From contig CANKWX010000002.1 of the NCBI GenBank assembly GCA_947487165.1, positions 57,589-121,588 on the forward strand: DNA of 64,000 nucleotides. The letters are read 5' to 3'. This document shows positions 43,660 to 52,483 of this stretch, in pieces. A program made the translations under genes and the position numbers. Under the pieces are notes generated by a model. The model was not told the DNA's origin and did no database searches. It saw only the letters and a list, made by a program, of their open reading frames with translations. Numbering within the stretch: position 1 is the first letter of the stretch; each line of letters starts with the position of its first letter. This DNA comes from Burkholderiales bacterium. GTDB taxonomy: Bacteria > Pseudomonadota > Gammaproteobacteria > Burkholderiales > Burkholderiaceae_E.

Positions 43660-44385
43660 GTGGCGGACCTGATGAGACTGCAGGCCGAGAAGCTGCGCGT
43701 GCTGCGCGGCGGCAAGGAGGTGCTGTCAGACGTGAGCTTTGCCGTGGCCCGCGGCGAGGTCTACGGCCTGCTGGGCGGCAACGGCGCGGGCAAGTCCACG
43801 ACGCTGTCCACCTTTCTGGGCTTTGTGCCCGCCGCCAGCGGCCGGGTGCTCGTGGGCGGCCTCGATGTCGGCACCGATGTGGCGGCCGCCCGCCGAGCCA
43901 TGGCCTATCTGCCAGAGGCCGCATCCTTGTACGAACACCTGGATGCACGCGAGAACCTGCACTACTTTCTGCAGCTGGCGGGGGTGCAAAGCAGTGCGGC
44001 CGACATCGACGCGGCGCTCGACCGCGTGTCGCTGGCTGCTACAGCGCGCGGCCTCCATCTGCGCGCTTACTCCAAAGGCATGCGCCAGAAGGTGGCCATC
44101 GCGCTGGCCATCCTGCGCGACACCGACATCCTGCTGCTCGATGAGCCGACATCCGGGCTGGACCCCACGGCCATCGACGAATTCCACGACCTGGTGCGCG
44201 GGCTGGCTGATGCCGGCAAGTCCATCCTGATGGTGACGCACGACGTGTACGGCGCCTGCCAAGTGGCTGACCGCATCGGCCTTCTGCGCGACGGGCAGTT
44301 GGTGGACCAGTTCGAAGCGCCCGCCAGTTGCCGCATCGACACCGAGACCGTGCACCGGGCCTTCTCTGCGAAAGCGGTCGGGTGA
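43660..44385 (+). CDS. ABC transporter ATPase
   Basis: A 241-residue ATPase with Walker A GGNGAGKST, a signature-like YSKGMRQKVAIAL, Walker B ILLLDEPTSGLDP and the switch His in MVTHDVYGA. It belongs to the ABC-2/CcmA-like group that pairs with separate permeases. The start is GTG 43660, or ATG 43672. The permease gene overlaps its stop. In Pseudomonas aeruginosa similar TonB-ATPase-permease-permease sets belong to the zinc-starvation regulon, which supports the metal role. Confidence 0.87.
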   Translation: MADLMRLQAEKLRVLRGGKEVLSDVSFAVARGEVYGLLGGNGAGKSTTLSTFLGFVPAASGRVLVGGLDVGTDVAAARRAMAYLPEAASLYEHLDARENLHYFLQLAGVQSSAADIDAALDRVSLAATARGLHLRAYSKGMRQKVAIALAILRDTDILLLDEPTSGLDPTAIDEFHDLVRGLADAGKSILMVTHDVYGACQVADRIGLLRDGQLVDQFEAPASCRIDTETVHRAFSAKAVG

Positions 44386-45818
44386 AGCGCCTGTTCACCA
44401 TCGTCGGCGCCGAGTGGCGCTACTGGCAACGTTCACGCCTGGCGCTCGGTGGGGCCCTGCTGCTGGCAGGGCTGCTGATCGCGACCACGGTGCTGACCAC
44501 GTTGCGCATGCAGGGCGAAGCTGCGGATCGCGCGCACCACCAAGCCGAGGCCGAAGCGGTCTTCCTCTCTCAACCCGCCCGCCATCCGCACCGCATGGTG
44601 CACTACGGACACTATGTCTTCCGCACGCCGACTCCCTTGTCCTTGTTCGATCCCGGGCTGGACGCGGTCACGGGCCAGTCGATCTTTCTCGAAGGCCATC
44701 GGCAGAACACCGCCATGTTCGCGGCGTCAGGCGCAAGCGCCGACCTGGGCGGCTTCAGCTGGCTGAGCCCGGCGATGGTCTACCAGCTGTTCGCCCCGCT
44801 GCTGGTGATCCTGCTGGGGCATGGCCTGATCGCCCGCGAACGCGAGGCGGCGACGCTGGCGACCCTGCTTGCGCAAGGCACGCCCGGCCGGGTGCTTCTG
44901 GCGGGCAAGGCACTGGCGCTGCTGTCCGTCGTGGTGTTGCTGCTGGTGCCGCTGGCGATCAGTGCAGGCCTGGCCGTCCGTGCGGGCGAGCAGGCGCTGG
45001 CTGCCTGGGCCTTGTTCGGCGCGTATCTGCTGTACCTGGTCATCTGGGCCGCGCTGGCCTTGCTGGCTTCTGCACTGCTGCGCCGCCGCTCGGCCGCGCT
45101 GGCGACCCTGGTGACGCTGTGGATCGCACTGAATCTGGTGCTACCTGCAGTGGCGGCCAGTTGGGCGTCGAACGCCGCCCCGATGGCGGGTAAGCTCGAG
45201 ACCGACCTGGCGATGCTGTCGGACCTGCGCAAGCTGGGCGACGGCCACAACGCCAACGATCCGGCCTTCGCCCAGCTGCGCGCCGACCTGCTGGCCAAGC
45301 ACGGCGTGCAACGAGTCGAAGACCTGCCGGTGAATCTGCGCGGCGTTGTGGCGCAGTTCGGCGAGCAAAAGCTCACCGAGACGCTGAACCGCTACGCCCG
45401 CGCACAAGCGGCGGCAGAAACCCGACAGGCGGCCGTGCTGGCCAACCAGGGCTGGTTCACCCCGTTCCTCGCGGTGGCCGAGGCTTCACGCGCCGTGGTC
45501 GGCACCGATCTCGCGCACCACCACCGGTTCCTTCAGGAGGCCGAAGTTCTGCGCTACGCCTTCGTGCAGGGCCTGAACAAGGTACACGCCGAGAAGCTGG
45601 CCTACAGCGACGATGTCCGCCGCAGCGGCGATGCGTCGGCCGAGGAGCGAACGCGCGTGGACGCCACGAACTGGCAGCTGCTGGATCGCTTTCGTTTCGA
45701 ACCCGACGCGGCAGGCAGCCGCATCGCCCGGGCGGGTCCGCAGTGGCTGATGCTGTGCGCCTGGTGCGTCATCCTGGTCGGTACTGGGTTCTGGGCTGGC
45801 GGAAGGCTCAAGCCATGA
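44382..45818 (+). CDS. ABC permease (DUF3526 type) 1
   Basis: A 478-residue membrane protein from GTG 44382. A TM helix near the N-terminus is followed by a ~100-residue extracytoplasmic segment with several His (HPHRMVHYGHY), then about four helices, a second large soluble segment with LAHHHRF, and a final helix. It overlaps both neighbours by 4 bp. It forms the membrane part with the next gene. The direction of transport is uncertain. Confidence 0.8.
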   Translation: MKRLFTIVGAEWRYWQRSRLALGGALLLAGLLIATTVLTTLRMQGEAADRAHHQAEAEAVFLSQPARHPHRMVHYGHYVFRTPTPLSLFDPGLDAVTGQSIFLEGHRQNTAMFAASGASADLGGFSWLSPAMVYQLFAPLLVILLGHGLIAREREAATLATLLAQGTPGRVLLAGKALALLSVVVLLLVPLAISAGLAVRAGEQALAAWALFGAYLLYLVIWAALALLASALLRRRSAALATLVTLWIALNLVLPAVAASWASNAAPMAGKLETDLAMLSDLRKLGDGHNANDPAFAQLRADLLAKHGVQRVEDLPVNLRGVVAQFGEQKLTETLNRYARAQAAAETRQAAVLANQGWFTPFLAVAEASRAVVGTDLAHHHRFLQEAEVLRYAFVQGLNKVHAEKLAYSDDVRRSGDASAEERTRVDATNWQLLDRFRFEPDAAGSRIARAGPQWLMLCAWCVILVGTGFWAGGRLKP

Positions 45819-47173
45819 GCCCGCCGGGCCGCCCCAAGGGCGAATACCGAAGTGCGCAGCACGAAGGTACTTCAGTGAGTGCGCCGTCGGCTTCCGTAGG
45901 CACGTGGCCCGCGGTCCGCCGTGAGACCGCCTTCCTGGCCCGCGACCGGTCAGTGTGGGCGTGGTGGCTTGTCGTGTTGTGCCTTTCGGTGCTGGCCGTG
46001 TCGGCGGGGCTGTCCGAGATCCGCCAGCAGAAGGCCACGATCGAACGCCTGGTCGTAGCCGACCGCGCCGATCGCCTGAATGTCTTGAAGACGCAGAAGG
46101 ACTGGGGCGGGGCCGCGTACTACAGCTTCCACCTCACCTTCGACCCGCCGTCGGACTTCGCATTTGCGGCGCTGGGTCGGCGCGATGACTCGGCCTGGAA
46201 ACACCGCGTGAGGATGCTGGCACTGGAAGGTCAGATCCATGAGCGCGATGCCGGTCATCCGTTGCTGGCCCTGATCGGCCGGTTCGACTTCGCTTTCCTC
46301 GCGGCCTTCGTGTTGCCGCTGGTGCTGATCGTGCTGCTGCATGACCTGCGGGCCAGCGAGCGCGTGGCCGGACGTCATGACCTGCTGGTGGCCACCGCAG
46401 GGCACTCGGCACGGCTGTGGCAGCTGCGTGCCGGGCTGCGCGCCAGCGGTGTGTTCGTGTGTGCCGCGCTCCCGTTGGTGGTCGCCGCCGGCCTGAGCGG
46501 CAGCGCCGCGCCGACACTGCTGGAGGCCTGCGCGCTGCTGCTGGGCTACGTGCTGTTCTGGACCGCGGTCTGCGCGGCTGTGGCGGCCTGGCAGCAAACG
46601 GGCGAAGTGATCCTGGCCACGCTGGTCGCGCTGTGGATCCTGCTGGGTGTCGTGGTCCCGGCCGCCGGCCGCATGGCCATCGACCGTGCGGTGCGCATAC
46701 CATCGGGCGCGGACATCATCATGACCCAGCGCGAGGCGGTGAACGATGCCTGGGACCTGCCCAAGGCCACGACGATGACGGCCTTCGTCGAACGCCATCC
46801 GCAGTGGGCGGCCCATGCCGCTGTCGAACGTCCGTTCGAGTGGAAGTGGTACTACGCCTTCCAGCAGGTGGGTGACCAGAAAGCGCAGGCGCTGTCAGAG
46901 GCCTACACCGCAGGCCGCATGACGCGTGACAGGCTGGCCGGCTGGCTGGCCTTCATCGCGCCGCCCGTGCTGCTGGAGCGTTCGCTGCAGGCGCTGGCGG
47001 GAACCGATGTACGGGCGTCGCTGGCGTACGAGGCCAGGGTACGGGACTTTCATGCCGCGTTGCGAGCGTTCTACTACCCGCGGCTCTTTCTTGACGAGCG
47101 CTTCGATCCGGCAGCGTTCGACGCCTTGCCACACTTCACGGTTCGGTCCGCTGCCGACTCCCGCATCCGGTAA
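45815..47173 (+). CDS. ABC permease (DUF3526 type) 2
   Basis: A 452-residue membrane protein with the same layout as the previous one: TM1 near residue 50, a soluble segment, about five helices (FDFAFLAAFVLPLVLIVLL onward) and a C-terminal soluble part. It starts with ATG overlapping the preceding stop. Probably the partner subunit of a heterodimeric permease. Confidence 0.8.
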   Translation: MSPPGRPKGEYRSAQHEGTSVSAPSASVGTWPAVRRETAFLARDRSVWAWWLVVLCLSVLAVSAGLSEIRQQKATIERLVVADRADRLNVLKTQKDWGGAAYYSFHLTFDPPSDFAFAALGRRDDSAWKHRVRMLALEGQIHERDAGHPLLALIGRFDFAFLAAFVLPLVLIVLLHDLRASERVAGRHDLLVATAGHSARLWQLRAGLRASGVFVCAALPLVVAAGLSGSAAPTLLEACALLLGYVLFWTAVCAAVAAWQQTGEVILATLVALWILLGVVVPAAGRMAIDRAVRIPSGADIIMTQREAVNDAWDLPKATTMTAFVERHPQWAAHAAVERPFEWKWYYAFQQVGDQKAQALSEAYTAGRMTRDRLAGWLAFIAPPVLLERSLQALAGTDVRASLAYEARVRDFHAALRAFYYPRLFLDERFDPAAFDALPHFTVRSAADSRIR

Positions 47174-47182
47174 CCTCGATGC

Positions 47183-47638
47183 ATGGAACGCAACACTCGC
47201 CAGCGCAGCGCCATCCGCGACGCCATCGCCCAGGCCGACCGCCCGCTGCTGCCGCAAGAGGTGCTGGAAGCGGCCCAGCACGACGTGCCAGGGCTGGGCA
47301 TCGCGACGGTCTACCGCAACCTCAAGGCATTGGTGCAGGAAGGCGAGTTGCAGCCGGTGAACCTGCCCGGCGAGAACCCGCGCTTCGAGTTGGTGGGGCA
47401 TCAGCACCATCACCACTTCCAGTGCCGGCAGTGCCAGCGCGTGTTCGATGTGCACGCCTGCCCGGGCGACCTGGGACGCCTGGCACCACAAGGCTTCACG
47501 GTGGACGACCACGACCTGACCCTGTACGGACGTTGCAAGGACTGCGTGGCGCCTGCGGACAAATCAGTCAAACGCAAGGCGTCCGATTCAGGCACCCACA
47601 ACCACGCCAGCACGCACACGCACCGGCATCGCAGCTGA
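47183..47638 (+). CDS. zur: Fur-family repressor, probably Zur
   Basis: A 151-residue Fur-family protein. The winged helix is RNTRQRSAIRDAI...LLPQEVLEAA...LGIATVYRNLKAL; the metal site is HHHHFQCRQCQRVF, with a second Cys pair CKDC that holds the structural zinc. The C-terminus ends in a His-rich tail (THNHASTHTHRHRS), which suits a zinc sensor. Its place between two zinc-uptake gene sets argues for Zur rather than Fur. It begins 9 bp after the permease stop. Confidence 0.87.
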   Translation: MERNTRQRSAIRDAIAQADRPLLPQEVLEAAQHDVPGLGIATVYRNLKALVQEGELQPVNLPGENPRFELVGHQHHHHFQCRQCQRVFDVHACPGDLGRLAPQGFTVDDHDLTLYGRCKDCVAPADKSVKRKASDSGTHNHASTHTHRHRS

Positions 47639-47654
47639 AGCTGCGAGGGCGGCC

Positions 47655-47744
47655 GTGCTGAGCGCCAGCGCCGGTGTGCGCCTGCTGCTGGCCAGCGCCG
47701 TCGTGGGCGTTTTGTGGCTGGCGGTGGCCTGGGCGCTGACATGA
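47655..47744 (+). CDS. 29-residue single-helix membrane peptide
   Basis: A frame from GTG 47655 to a TGA overlapping the ZnuC start. It encodes one hydrophobic helix (RLLLASAVVGVLWLAVAWALT). It is preceded by GAGGGCGG. The tight placement and coupling suggest that it is translated, but I cannot exclude chance. Confidence 0.4.
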   Translation: MLSASAGVRLLLASAVVGVLWLAVAWALT

Positions 47745-48487
47745 ACGCTGCCAGCACCCCGGCCGTTACCTTGCGCGACCTCACGGTGTCCTACCGCGGG
47801 CATCCGGCTGTACATCACCTCAGCGGCGCGTTCGCTGCCGGCATGTTGACGGCCGTGGTCGGCCCCAATGGTGCGGGCAAGAGCACGCTGCTGGGCGCGC
47901 TGGGCGGCACGATCCGCGACTTCAAAGGCCGCATCGAGCGCGACCTGTCACAACGCGTGGCCTACCTGCCGCAGGCCTCGGCGCTGGACCGCAGCTTTCC
48001 GGTGCGCGTGCACGAGATGGTGGCCATGGGCTTGTGGTCGCGCATCGGCAGCTTCGCCGGCCTGCGGCCAGAAGACCGCAGCGGTGTCGATCAGGCGCTG
48101 GCCGCCGTGGGCCTGAGCGGGTTCGGGGCTCGCTGGCTGGGCGAGTTGTCGGCCGGCCAGGCGCAACGTGTGCTGTTCGCGCGCGTGCTGTTGCAAGACG
48201 CCGGGTTGATCCTGTTGGACGAGCCCTTCAACGCCATCGACGCGCGCACCACGGCCGACTTGCTGGCGCTGCTCCATCGCTGGAAGCAGGAGGCGCGCAC
48301 CGTGATCGCCGTGCTGCATGACATTGAACAGGTGCGCGAGCACTTCGAGCAGGTGCTGCTGCTGGCCCGCGAACGTGTGGCCTGGGGGCCGACGGCCGAG
48401 GTGCTCAAGGCCGAGCATCTGTTCAAGGCGCGGCAGATGGCCGAGGCCTGGGACGAGGCGGCGCCGCGCTGCGAGGTGTCGGCATGA
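47741..48487 (+). CDS. znuC: ZnuC-like zinc ABC transporter ATPase
   Basis: A 248-residue ATPase from ATG 47741. Walker A is GPNGAGKST, the signature LSAGQAQRVLFARVLL, and Walker B LILLDEPFNAID, which is typical of the zinc/manganese importer ATPases. Coupled to znuB by ATGA. It lacks the His-rich C-terminus of E. coli ZnuC. Confidence 0.9.
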   Translation: MNAASTPAVTLRDLTVSYRGHPAVHHLSGAFAAGMLTAVVGPNGAGKSTLLGALGGTIRDFKGRIERDLSQRVAYLPQASALDRSFPVRVHEMVAMGLWSRIGSFAGLRPEDRSGVDQALAAVGLSGFGARWLGELSAGQAQRVLFARVLLQDAGLILLDEPFNAIDARTTADLLALLHRWKQEARTVIAVLHDIEQVREHFEQVLLLARERVAWGPTAEVLKAEHLFKARQMAEAWDEAAPRCEVSA

Positions 48488-49362
48488 GCGTGGCTTTCGC
48501 GTCCTTGCTGGAACCGTTCATCGAGTTCCCGTTCATGCGCCGGGCGTTGGTAGCCACCCTGGCGTTGTCGCTGGGGTGCGCACCGATCGGCTGCGTGCTG
48601 GTGCTGCGTCGCATGAGCCTGGTGGGCGACGCAATGGCGCACGCTGTGCTGCCGGGCGCAGCTGCCGGCTTCCTGCTGGCAGGCCTGTCGCTACCCGCCA
48701 TGAGCCTGGGCGGCTTCGTTGCCGCGCTGGCCGTGGCGCTGGCGGCCGGCTTCGTCACCCGCAGCACGCCGCAGCGGGAAGACGCCAGCTTCGCGGCCTT
48801 CTACCTGATCGCTCTGGCGCTGGGCGTGCTGCTGGTGTCCTTGCGCGGCAGCCAGGTCGACCTGATGCATATGCTGTTCGGCAGCGTGCTCGCGGTGGAC
48901 GACACGGCGCTGCTGCAGATCGCCGTGGTGGCCAGCGTCACGCTGTGGACGCTGGCGCTGATGTACCGGCCGCTGGTGCTGGAAAGCTTTGACCCCGGCT
49001 TCCTGCGCAGCGTGGGCGGGCCCGGGGCGCGCGCGCACATGCTGCTGCTGGTACTGCTGGTAGCCAACCTGGTCAGCGCCTTCCAGGCCCTGGGCACGCT
49101 GATGGCTGTGGGGCTGATGATGCTGCCGGCCGCCGCCGCGCGGTTCTGGGTGGCGAGCCTGCCGGCGATGGCTGCGCTGTCGGTGGCCATCGGCGCGGTG
49201 TCCGGCGCCGCCGGACTGCTGCTGAGCTACCACGCCGAGTTGCCATCCGGCCCCTGCATCGTGCTGGTTTGCGGTGGTGCCTACATCGCCTCGGTTCTGT
49301 TCGGCGCTCGTGACGGCATCGTCACGCGACGCTTTCTGGCTGCGTCCCACCTCACCCGTTGA
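48484..49362 (+). CDS. znuB: ZnuB-like zinc ABC permease
   Basis: A 292-residue ABC-3 permease with about eight helices. The family core GDAMAHAVLPGAAAGFLLAG and the stretch DLMHMLFGSVLAV are visible. It moves metal delivered by the following binding protein. Overlaps the ATPase gene by 4 bp. Confidence 0.9.
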   Translation: MSVAFASLLEPFIEFPFMRRALVATLALSLGCAPIGCVLVLRRMSLVGDAMAHAVLPGAAAGFLLAGLSLPAMSLGGFVAALAVALAAGFVTRSTPQREDASFAAFYLIALALGVLLVSLRGSQVDLMHMLFGSVLAVDDTALLQIAVVASVTLWTLALMYRPLVLESFDPGFLRSVGGPGARAHMLLLVLLVANLVSAFQALGTLMAVGLMMLPAAAARFWVASLPAMAALSVAIGAVSGAAGLLLSYHAELPSGPCIVLVCGGAYIASVLFGARDGIVTRRFLAASHLTR

Positions 49363-49367
49363 AAACC

Positions 49368-50261
49368 ATGACTCTGAACCGTCGTCAAACCCTCCAGCTC
49401 GGCAGTGTCGCCCTGGCCGCGCTGCATCCCCTGGCGACCCGCGCGCAAGCCTCGGCACCCCGCGTCGTCGCCAGCTTTTCCCTGCTTGCCGACATGGCGC
49501 AGGAACTGGCGCCCGTCGGTGTGCAGGTCACCGCGCTGGTCGGGCCCAACGCGGACGCTCATGTCTACGAGCCCAGCCCTGCCGACGGCAAACGCCTCGC
49601 CCAGGCCGACCTGGTGTTGATCAACGGCCTGGGCTTCGAGGGCTGGATCGAGCGCATGGTGAAGGTGTCGGGCTACCGCGGCACGGTCGCTGTGGCCAGC
49701 CAGGGCATCCGCGCACGAACCGGCGGTCACCACGATACCGATCCCCATGCCTGGCAAGACTTGACGCTGGCGCGGCGCTACGCCACCAACATCAGCGCCG
49801 CCTTCACGCAGCGCTGGCCTGCGCAGCGCGACGAGATCGCCCGGCGCGGCGCGGACTACTTGGCCCGCATCGATGGCCTGGACAAGCAGGTGCGCGAGTG
49901 GCTGGGTGCGGTGCCGCGCGCCCAGCGCCGTGTCATCACCTCGCACGACGCCTTCAACTACTTCGGTGCCGCCTACGGGACGGACTTTCTGGCGCCACAG
50001 GGCTGGAACACGCACAGTGAACCTTCAGCCGCTGCCGTGGCGCGCCTGATCCGACAGATCAAGAAGGACGGCGTGCGCGCGATCTTCATCGAAAACATCA
50101 GCGACCCTCGACTGGTCGAGCGCATTGCCCGCGAAGGCGGTGTGCGCATCGGCGGAACTCTGTACTCCGACGCTCTGTCCAAACCCGACGGGCCTGCGCC
50201 GACCTACCTGCGCTTGATCGAACACAACGCGCGCAGCCTGGCTGCCGCGCTGCAGGCCTGA
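49368..50261 (+). CDS. znuA: ZnuA-like zinc-binding protein
   Basis: A 297-residue periplasmic cluster A-I binding protein (ATG 49368; a coupled TTG at 49359 is possible). The twin-arginine-like start NRRQTLQLG is followed by a signal peptide. Metal ligands are visible: His in DAHVYEPSP, His in DPHAWQD, His in SHDAFNYF and Asp in TLYSDALS. The charged His-rich loop of E. coli ZnuA is reduced to GGHHDTD. Confidence 0.9.
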   Translation: MTLNRRQTLQLGSVALAALHPLATRAQASAPRVVASFSLLADMAQELAPVGVQVTALVGPNADAHVYEPSPADGKRLAQADLVLINGLGFEGWIERMVKVSGYRGTVAVASQGIRARTGGHHDTDPHAWQDLTLARRYATNISAAFTQRWPAQRDEIARRGADYLARIDGLDKQVREWLGAVPRAQRRVITSHDAFNYFGAAYGTDFLAPQGWNTHSEPSAAAVARLIRQIKKDGVRAIFIENISDPRLVERIAREGGVRIGGTLYSDALSKPDGPAPTYLRLIEHNARSLAAALQA

Positions 50262-50292
50262 TTCACCACTGCCACCCACATGAGGAGATCCG

Positions 50293-50832
50293 ATGAACCG
50301 ACCGACACTTGTTTTGTGCATGACTTGCCTGGTCTTCGCTGCGGCCCCAGCCTGGTCGGCGGGCAAGGCGCACGAACACGGCGCGCTGAAGCTCGACGTG
50401 GCGATCGAAGGCAACAAGCTCACGATCGCGATGGAAGCACCGCTGGACAACCTGCTCGGCTTCGAACGCGCGCCGCGCACCGATGCCGAGCGCAAGGCGG
50501 CAGCCGAGGTACTGGCCCGGCTGCGCAGCCCGACCCAGGGCAAGGCGCTGTTCAGCGCAGACGCCGCCGCGCAATGCACGCTGAGCAAGGCCGAAGTGAA
50601 TGCGCCAGTGATCGAGCCCGGCGCCAAGCCGGCAACGAAGGACGAACATGCCGACCTGGATGCCAGCTACGAGTTCAGCTGTGCGCAGCCTGCTGAACTG
50701 CGCAGCCTGGACGTCGGGCTTTTCGACGCCTACAAACGCATCCAGCGCATCGATGTGCAGGTGGCGGGGGCGAAGTCCCAGTCGAAGGTGACCTTGAAGC
50801 GGCCGGCGCGCAGTGTCAAGCTGGTGCGGTGA
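50293..50832 (+). CDS. zrgA: ZrgA-like (DUF2796) periplasmic protein
   Basis: A 179-residue exported protein with AGGAG eight bases before the ATG. The mature N-terminus starts with AHEHGALKLDVAIEG, and a second conserved block is EHADLDASYEFSCAQP. Relatives (DUF2796) include a component of the Vibrio cholerae Zrg zinc importer. The His pair suggests metal binding. It closes the metal operon. Confidence 0.82.
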   Translation: MNRPTLVLCMTCLVFAAAPAWSAGKAHEHGALKLDVAIEGNKLTIAMEAPLDNLLGFERAPRTDAERKAAAEVLARLRSPTQGKALFSADAAAQCTLSKAEVNAPVIEPGAKPATKDEHADLDASYEFSCAQPAELRSLDVGLFDAYKRIQRIDVQVAGAKSQSKVTLKRPARSVKLVR

Positions 50833-51583
50833 CCAGCGACATCTGCAATGGCTCGCCGCCAAGGCAACGAACGGCAGCTAACTGGAGCAAGCCTGAACGG
50901 CTGGAAATGGCCGGGAGCTGCCGACCACCGCGGGCGCCCGTGCGACCGCTGTCCAACGCACAGCGGGCATTCAATACCAAGTGGCCGTGGGCTCCGTACG
51001 GGTCGGGAATGAACGTTCGCCAAGGCTGGCTATTGCCGACGGTCGCAACGGGTGGATCGACGCTCGGAGAGGCCAGCGTTGATGATGTAGTTCCATAGAT
51101 CAACGAGCGGCAAGTTGTCCCGTCCCCTGCCCTTCCATCGCCGCGCGCAGCGAATCACGAAGCGCGGCCCGCCGGTGCGACGTATCGCCTGCGAGCGCAA
51201 GAATTTACCGTCAACCTGGGAATCGGCCTGACGGTAAATTTCTCGCGGGAATTCGACGCGATTTTTTACCGTCAAAGCACGGAGCGCCAGCATTGGCGCG
51301 GGTTTGCGGGCGGTTCTGCGAAGACTCACCTTTCGAGATTTATCCAGGACTATCGACTCCTGGGTCGCTCGTGAACGCTTCACCGGCGCCTCGACGTGAC
51401 CCTTGGAGTGCCCGCGACGTAAAGGCGCACCAAGTACCGTAAGTACTTGTCGCGCATCACTTTTAAGGACTTTCTTTGCCGTCAGCTTGGCGAAGCACCC
51501 TCGCAGTCGACGACACAGCGATATTTGCTGTTCAGTGAAGATTCGCGCCGCCCGCGTTACGGCTCTCGGCACCTGTCGACGCT
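50833..51583. other. Intergenic region
   Basis: A 751-bp gap with the dispersed repeat (listed) and a self-complementary ATTTACCGTCA.../TGACGGTAAAT pair (51203-51241). A 180-codon minus-strand frame (51030-51572) is open but overlaps the repeat and resembles no protein I know. Confidence 0.5.
51263..51419. repeat. Dispersed repeat, copy B
   Basis: Aligns with 38037-38193. Located 165 bp from the end of the second higA, as copy A is 160 bp from the end of the first. Confidence 0.6.
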
Positions 51584-51943
51584 CTACTGAACCCCCGCCA
51601 TCAGGCTCTCGTACGGGATCTTCAACCCGTCGTGCAGCCTCTTGACCATTCGCAGGCTCAACGGGCGCCTCCGGTTCAGCACTTCGGAGACGCGGCCGCT
51701 CTGCCCGATGTACGGCTCCAGATCGCGAGGCGTCAGCCCTTCCTGCTCCATGCGGAACTTGATCGCCTCCACCGGATCGGCGGGCCCGAAGTCGTAGTGC
51801 TTGTTCTCGTACGCTTCGATCAGGGTGACGAGCACATCGCGCTCGTCCGCCTGCGGGGTGCCCTCCACGGCCTGGAAGATCTTCTCCAGGCGCCGGAAGG
51901 CGCGTCGCAGGTCGTCGTCGTTGCGGATTGGCTTAATAGTCAT
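51584..51943 (-). CDS. higA: HigA-type antitoxin (YgjM-like)
   Basis: A 119-residue XRE protein related to E. coli HigA. The N-terminal half is the toxin-facing part (ADERDVLVTLIEAYENKHYDF), and the helix-turn-helix is LTPRDLEPYIGQSGRVSEVLNRRRPLSLRMVKRL. It overlaps the toxin gene by 11 bp. Confidence 0.88.
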   Translation of the reverse strand: MTIKPIRNDDDLRRAFRRLEKIFQAVEGTPQADERDVLVTLIEAYENKHYDFGPADPVEAIKFRMEQEGLTPRDLEPYIGQSGRVSEVLNRRRPLSLRMVKRLHDGLKIPYESLMAGVQ

Positions 51944-52241
51944 TCACGGTCTCCACGTCGATACGGTTGTACTGCGCGTGCGTCCCGACGAACTTCACCC
52001 ACACGATACCCGCCTGGTACTGCACCTCGACCACCAGCCGGTACTTGTTACCGCCAATGTTGAACACGACGCGGTTGTTGCCGCAGATGCTCGCGCTGGC
52101 GTACTGGCCCTTGATGTCCTGCGGGCTGCGCCAGGTCGCCTTGATCGCCTCGACGTACCAGCTGTGCAGCGGTCCCCGAGCATCGGCGCAGCCCGGCCGT
52201 TCCCAGAACTTCTGCAGGCTGCTCTTGGCAATGATCCTCAC
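51933..52241 (-). CDS. higB: HigB-type mRNA interferase toxin
   Basis: A 102-residue HigB toxin from GTG 52241 (RIIAKSSLQKFWE). Typical blocks are YVEAIKATWRSPQDIKGQYASAS, NRVVFNIGGNKYRLVVEV and FVGTHAQYNRID, which match E. coli HigB (YgjN). It acts as a ribosome-dependent RNase in relatives. An upstream in-frame start at 52385 would run through the operator and is rejected. Confidence 0.88.
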   Translation of the reverse strand: MRIIAKSSLQKFWERPGCADARGPLHSWYVEAIKATWRSPQDIKGQYASASICGNNRVVFNIGGNKYRLVVEVQYQAGIVWVKFVGTHAQYNRIDVETVNDY

Positions 52242-52252
52242 CGCCCGCAGTA

Positions 52253-52269
52253 TCTCCCAATTTGGGAGA
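52253..52269. promoter_or_regulatory. Palindromic operator of higBA
   Basis: TCTCCCAA-T-TTGGGAGA, a perfect 8-bp inverted repeat with a one-base spacer, 12 bp upstream of the toxin start. It is the likely autoregulation site for HigA. Confidence 0.75.
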
Positions 52270-52483
52270 AATGGCAATTGGCACCGATCTCGTGTCGAGG
52301 CTTCGACCGACCTTCTCGCCACCGCCACGGGCGCCATCTTCAAGGGCACGAGCTCGGACCCGAAGGTGCGTCCTTCAGGGTCCAAGCTCGTTGAAATCTG
52401 GACTCTGTGGCGTCGTCAACCCCACATGGCGGCTTGGATTCGGCGATAGATCCCAATACACCGCGATAGATCTCGAAAGACCC

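Noticed and set aside
51030..51572. 180-codon minus-strand frame
   Set aside because: It spans the dispersed repeat, whose other copy has stops in the same frame, and resembles no protein; probably chance.
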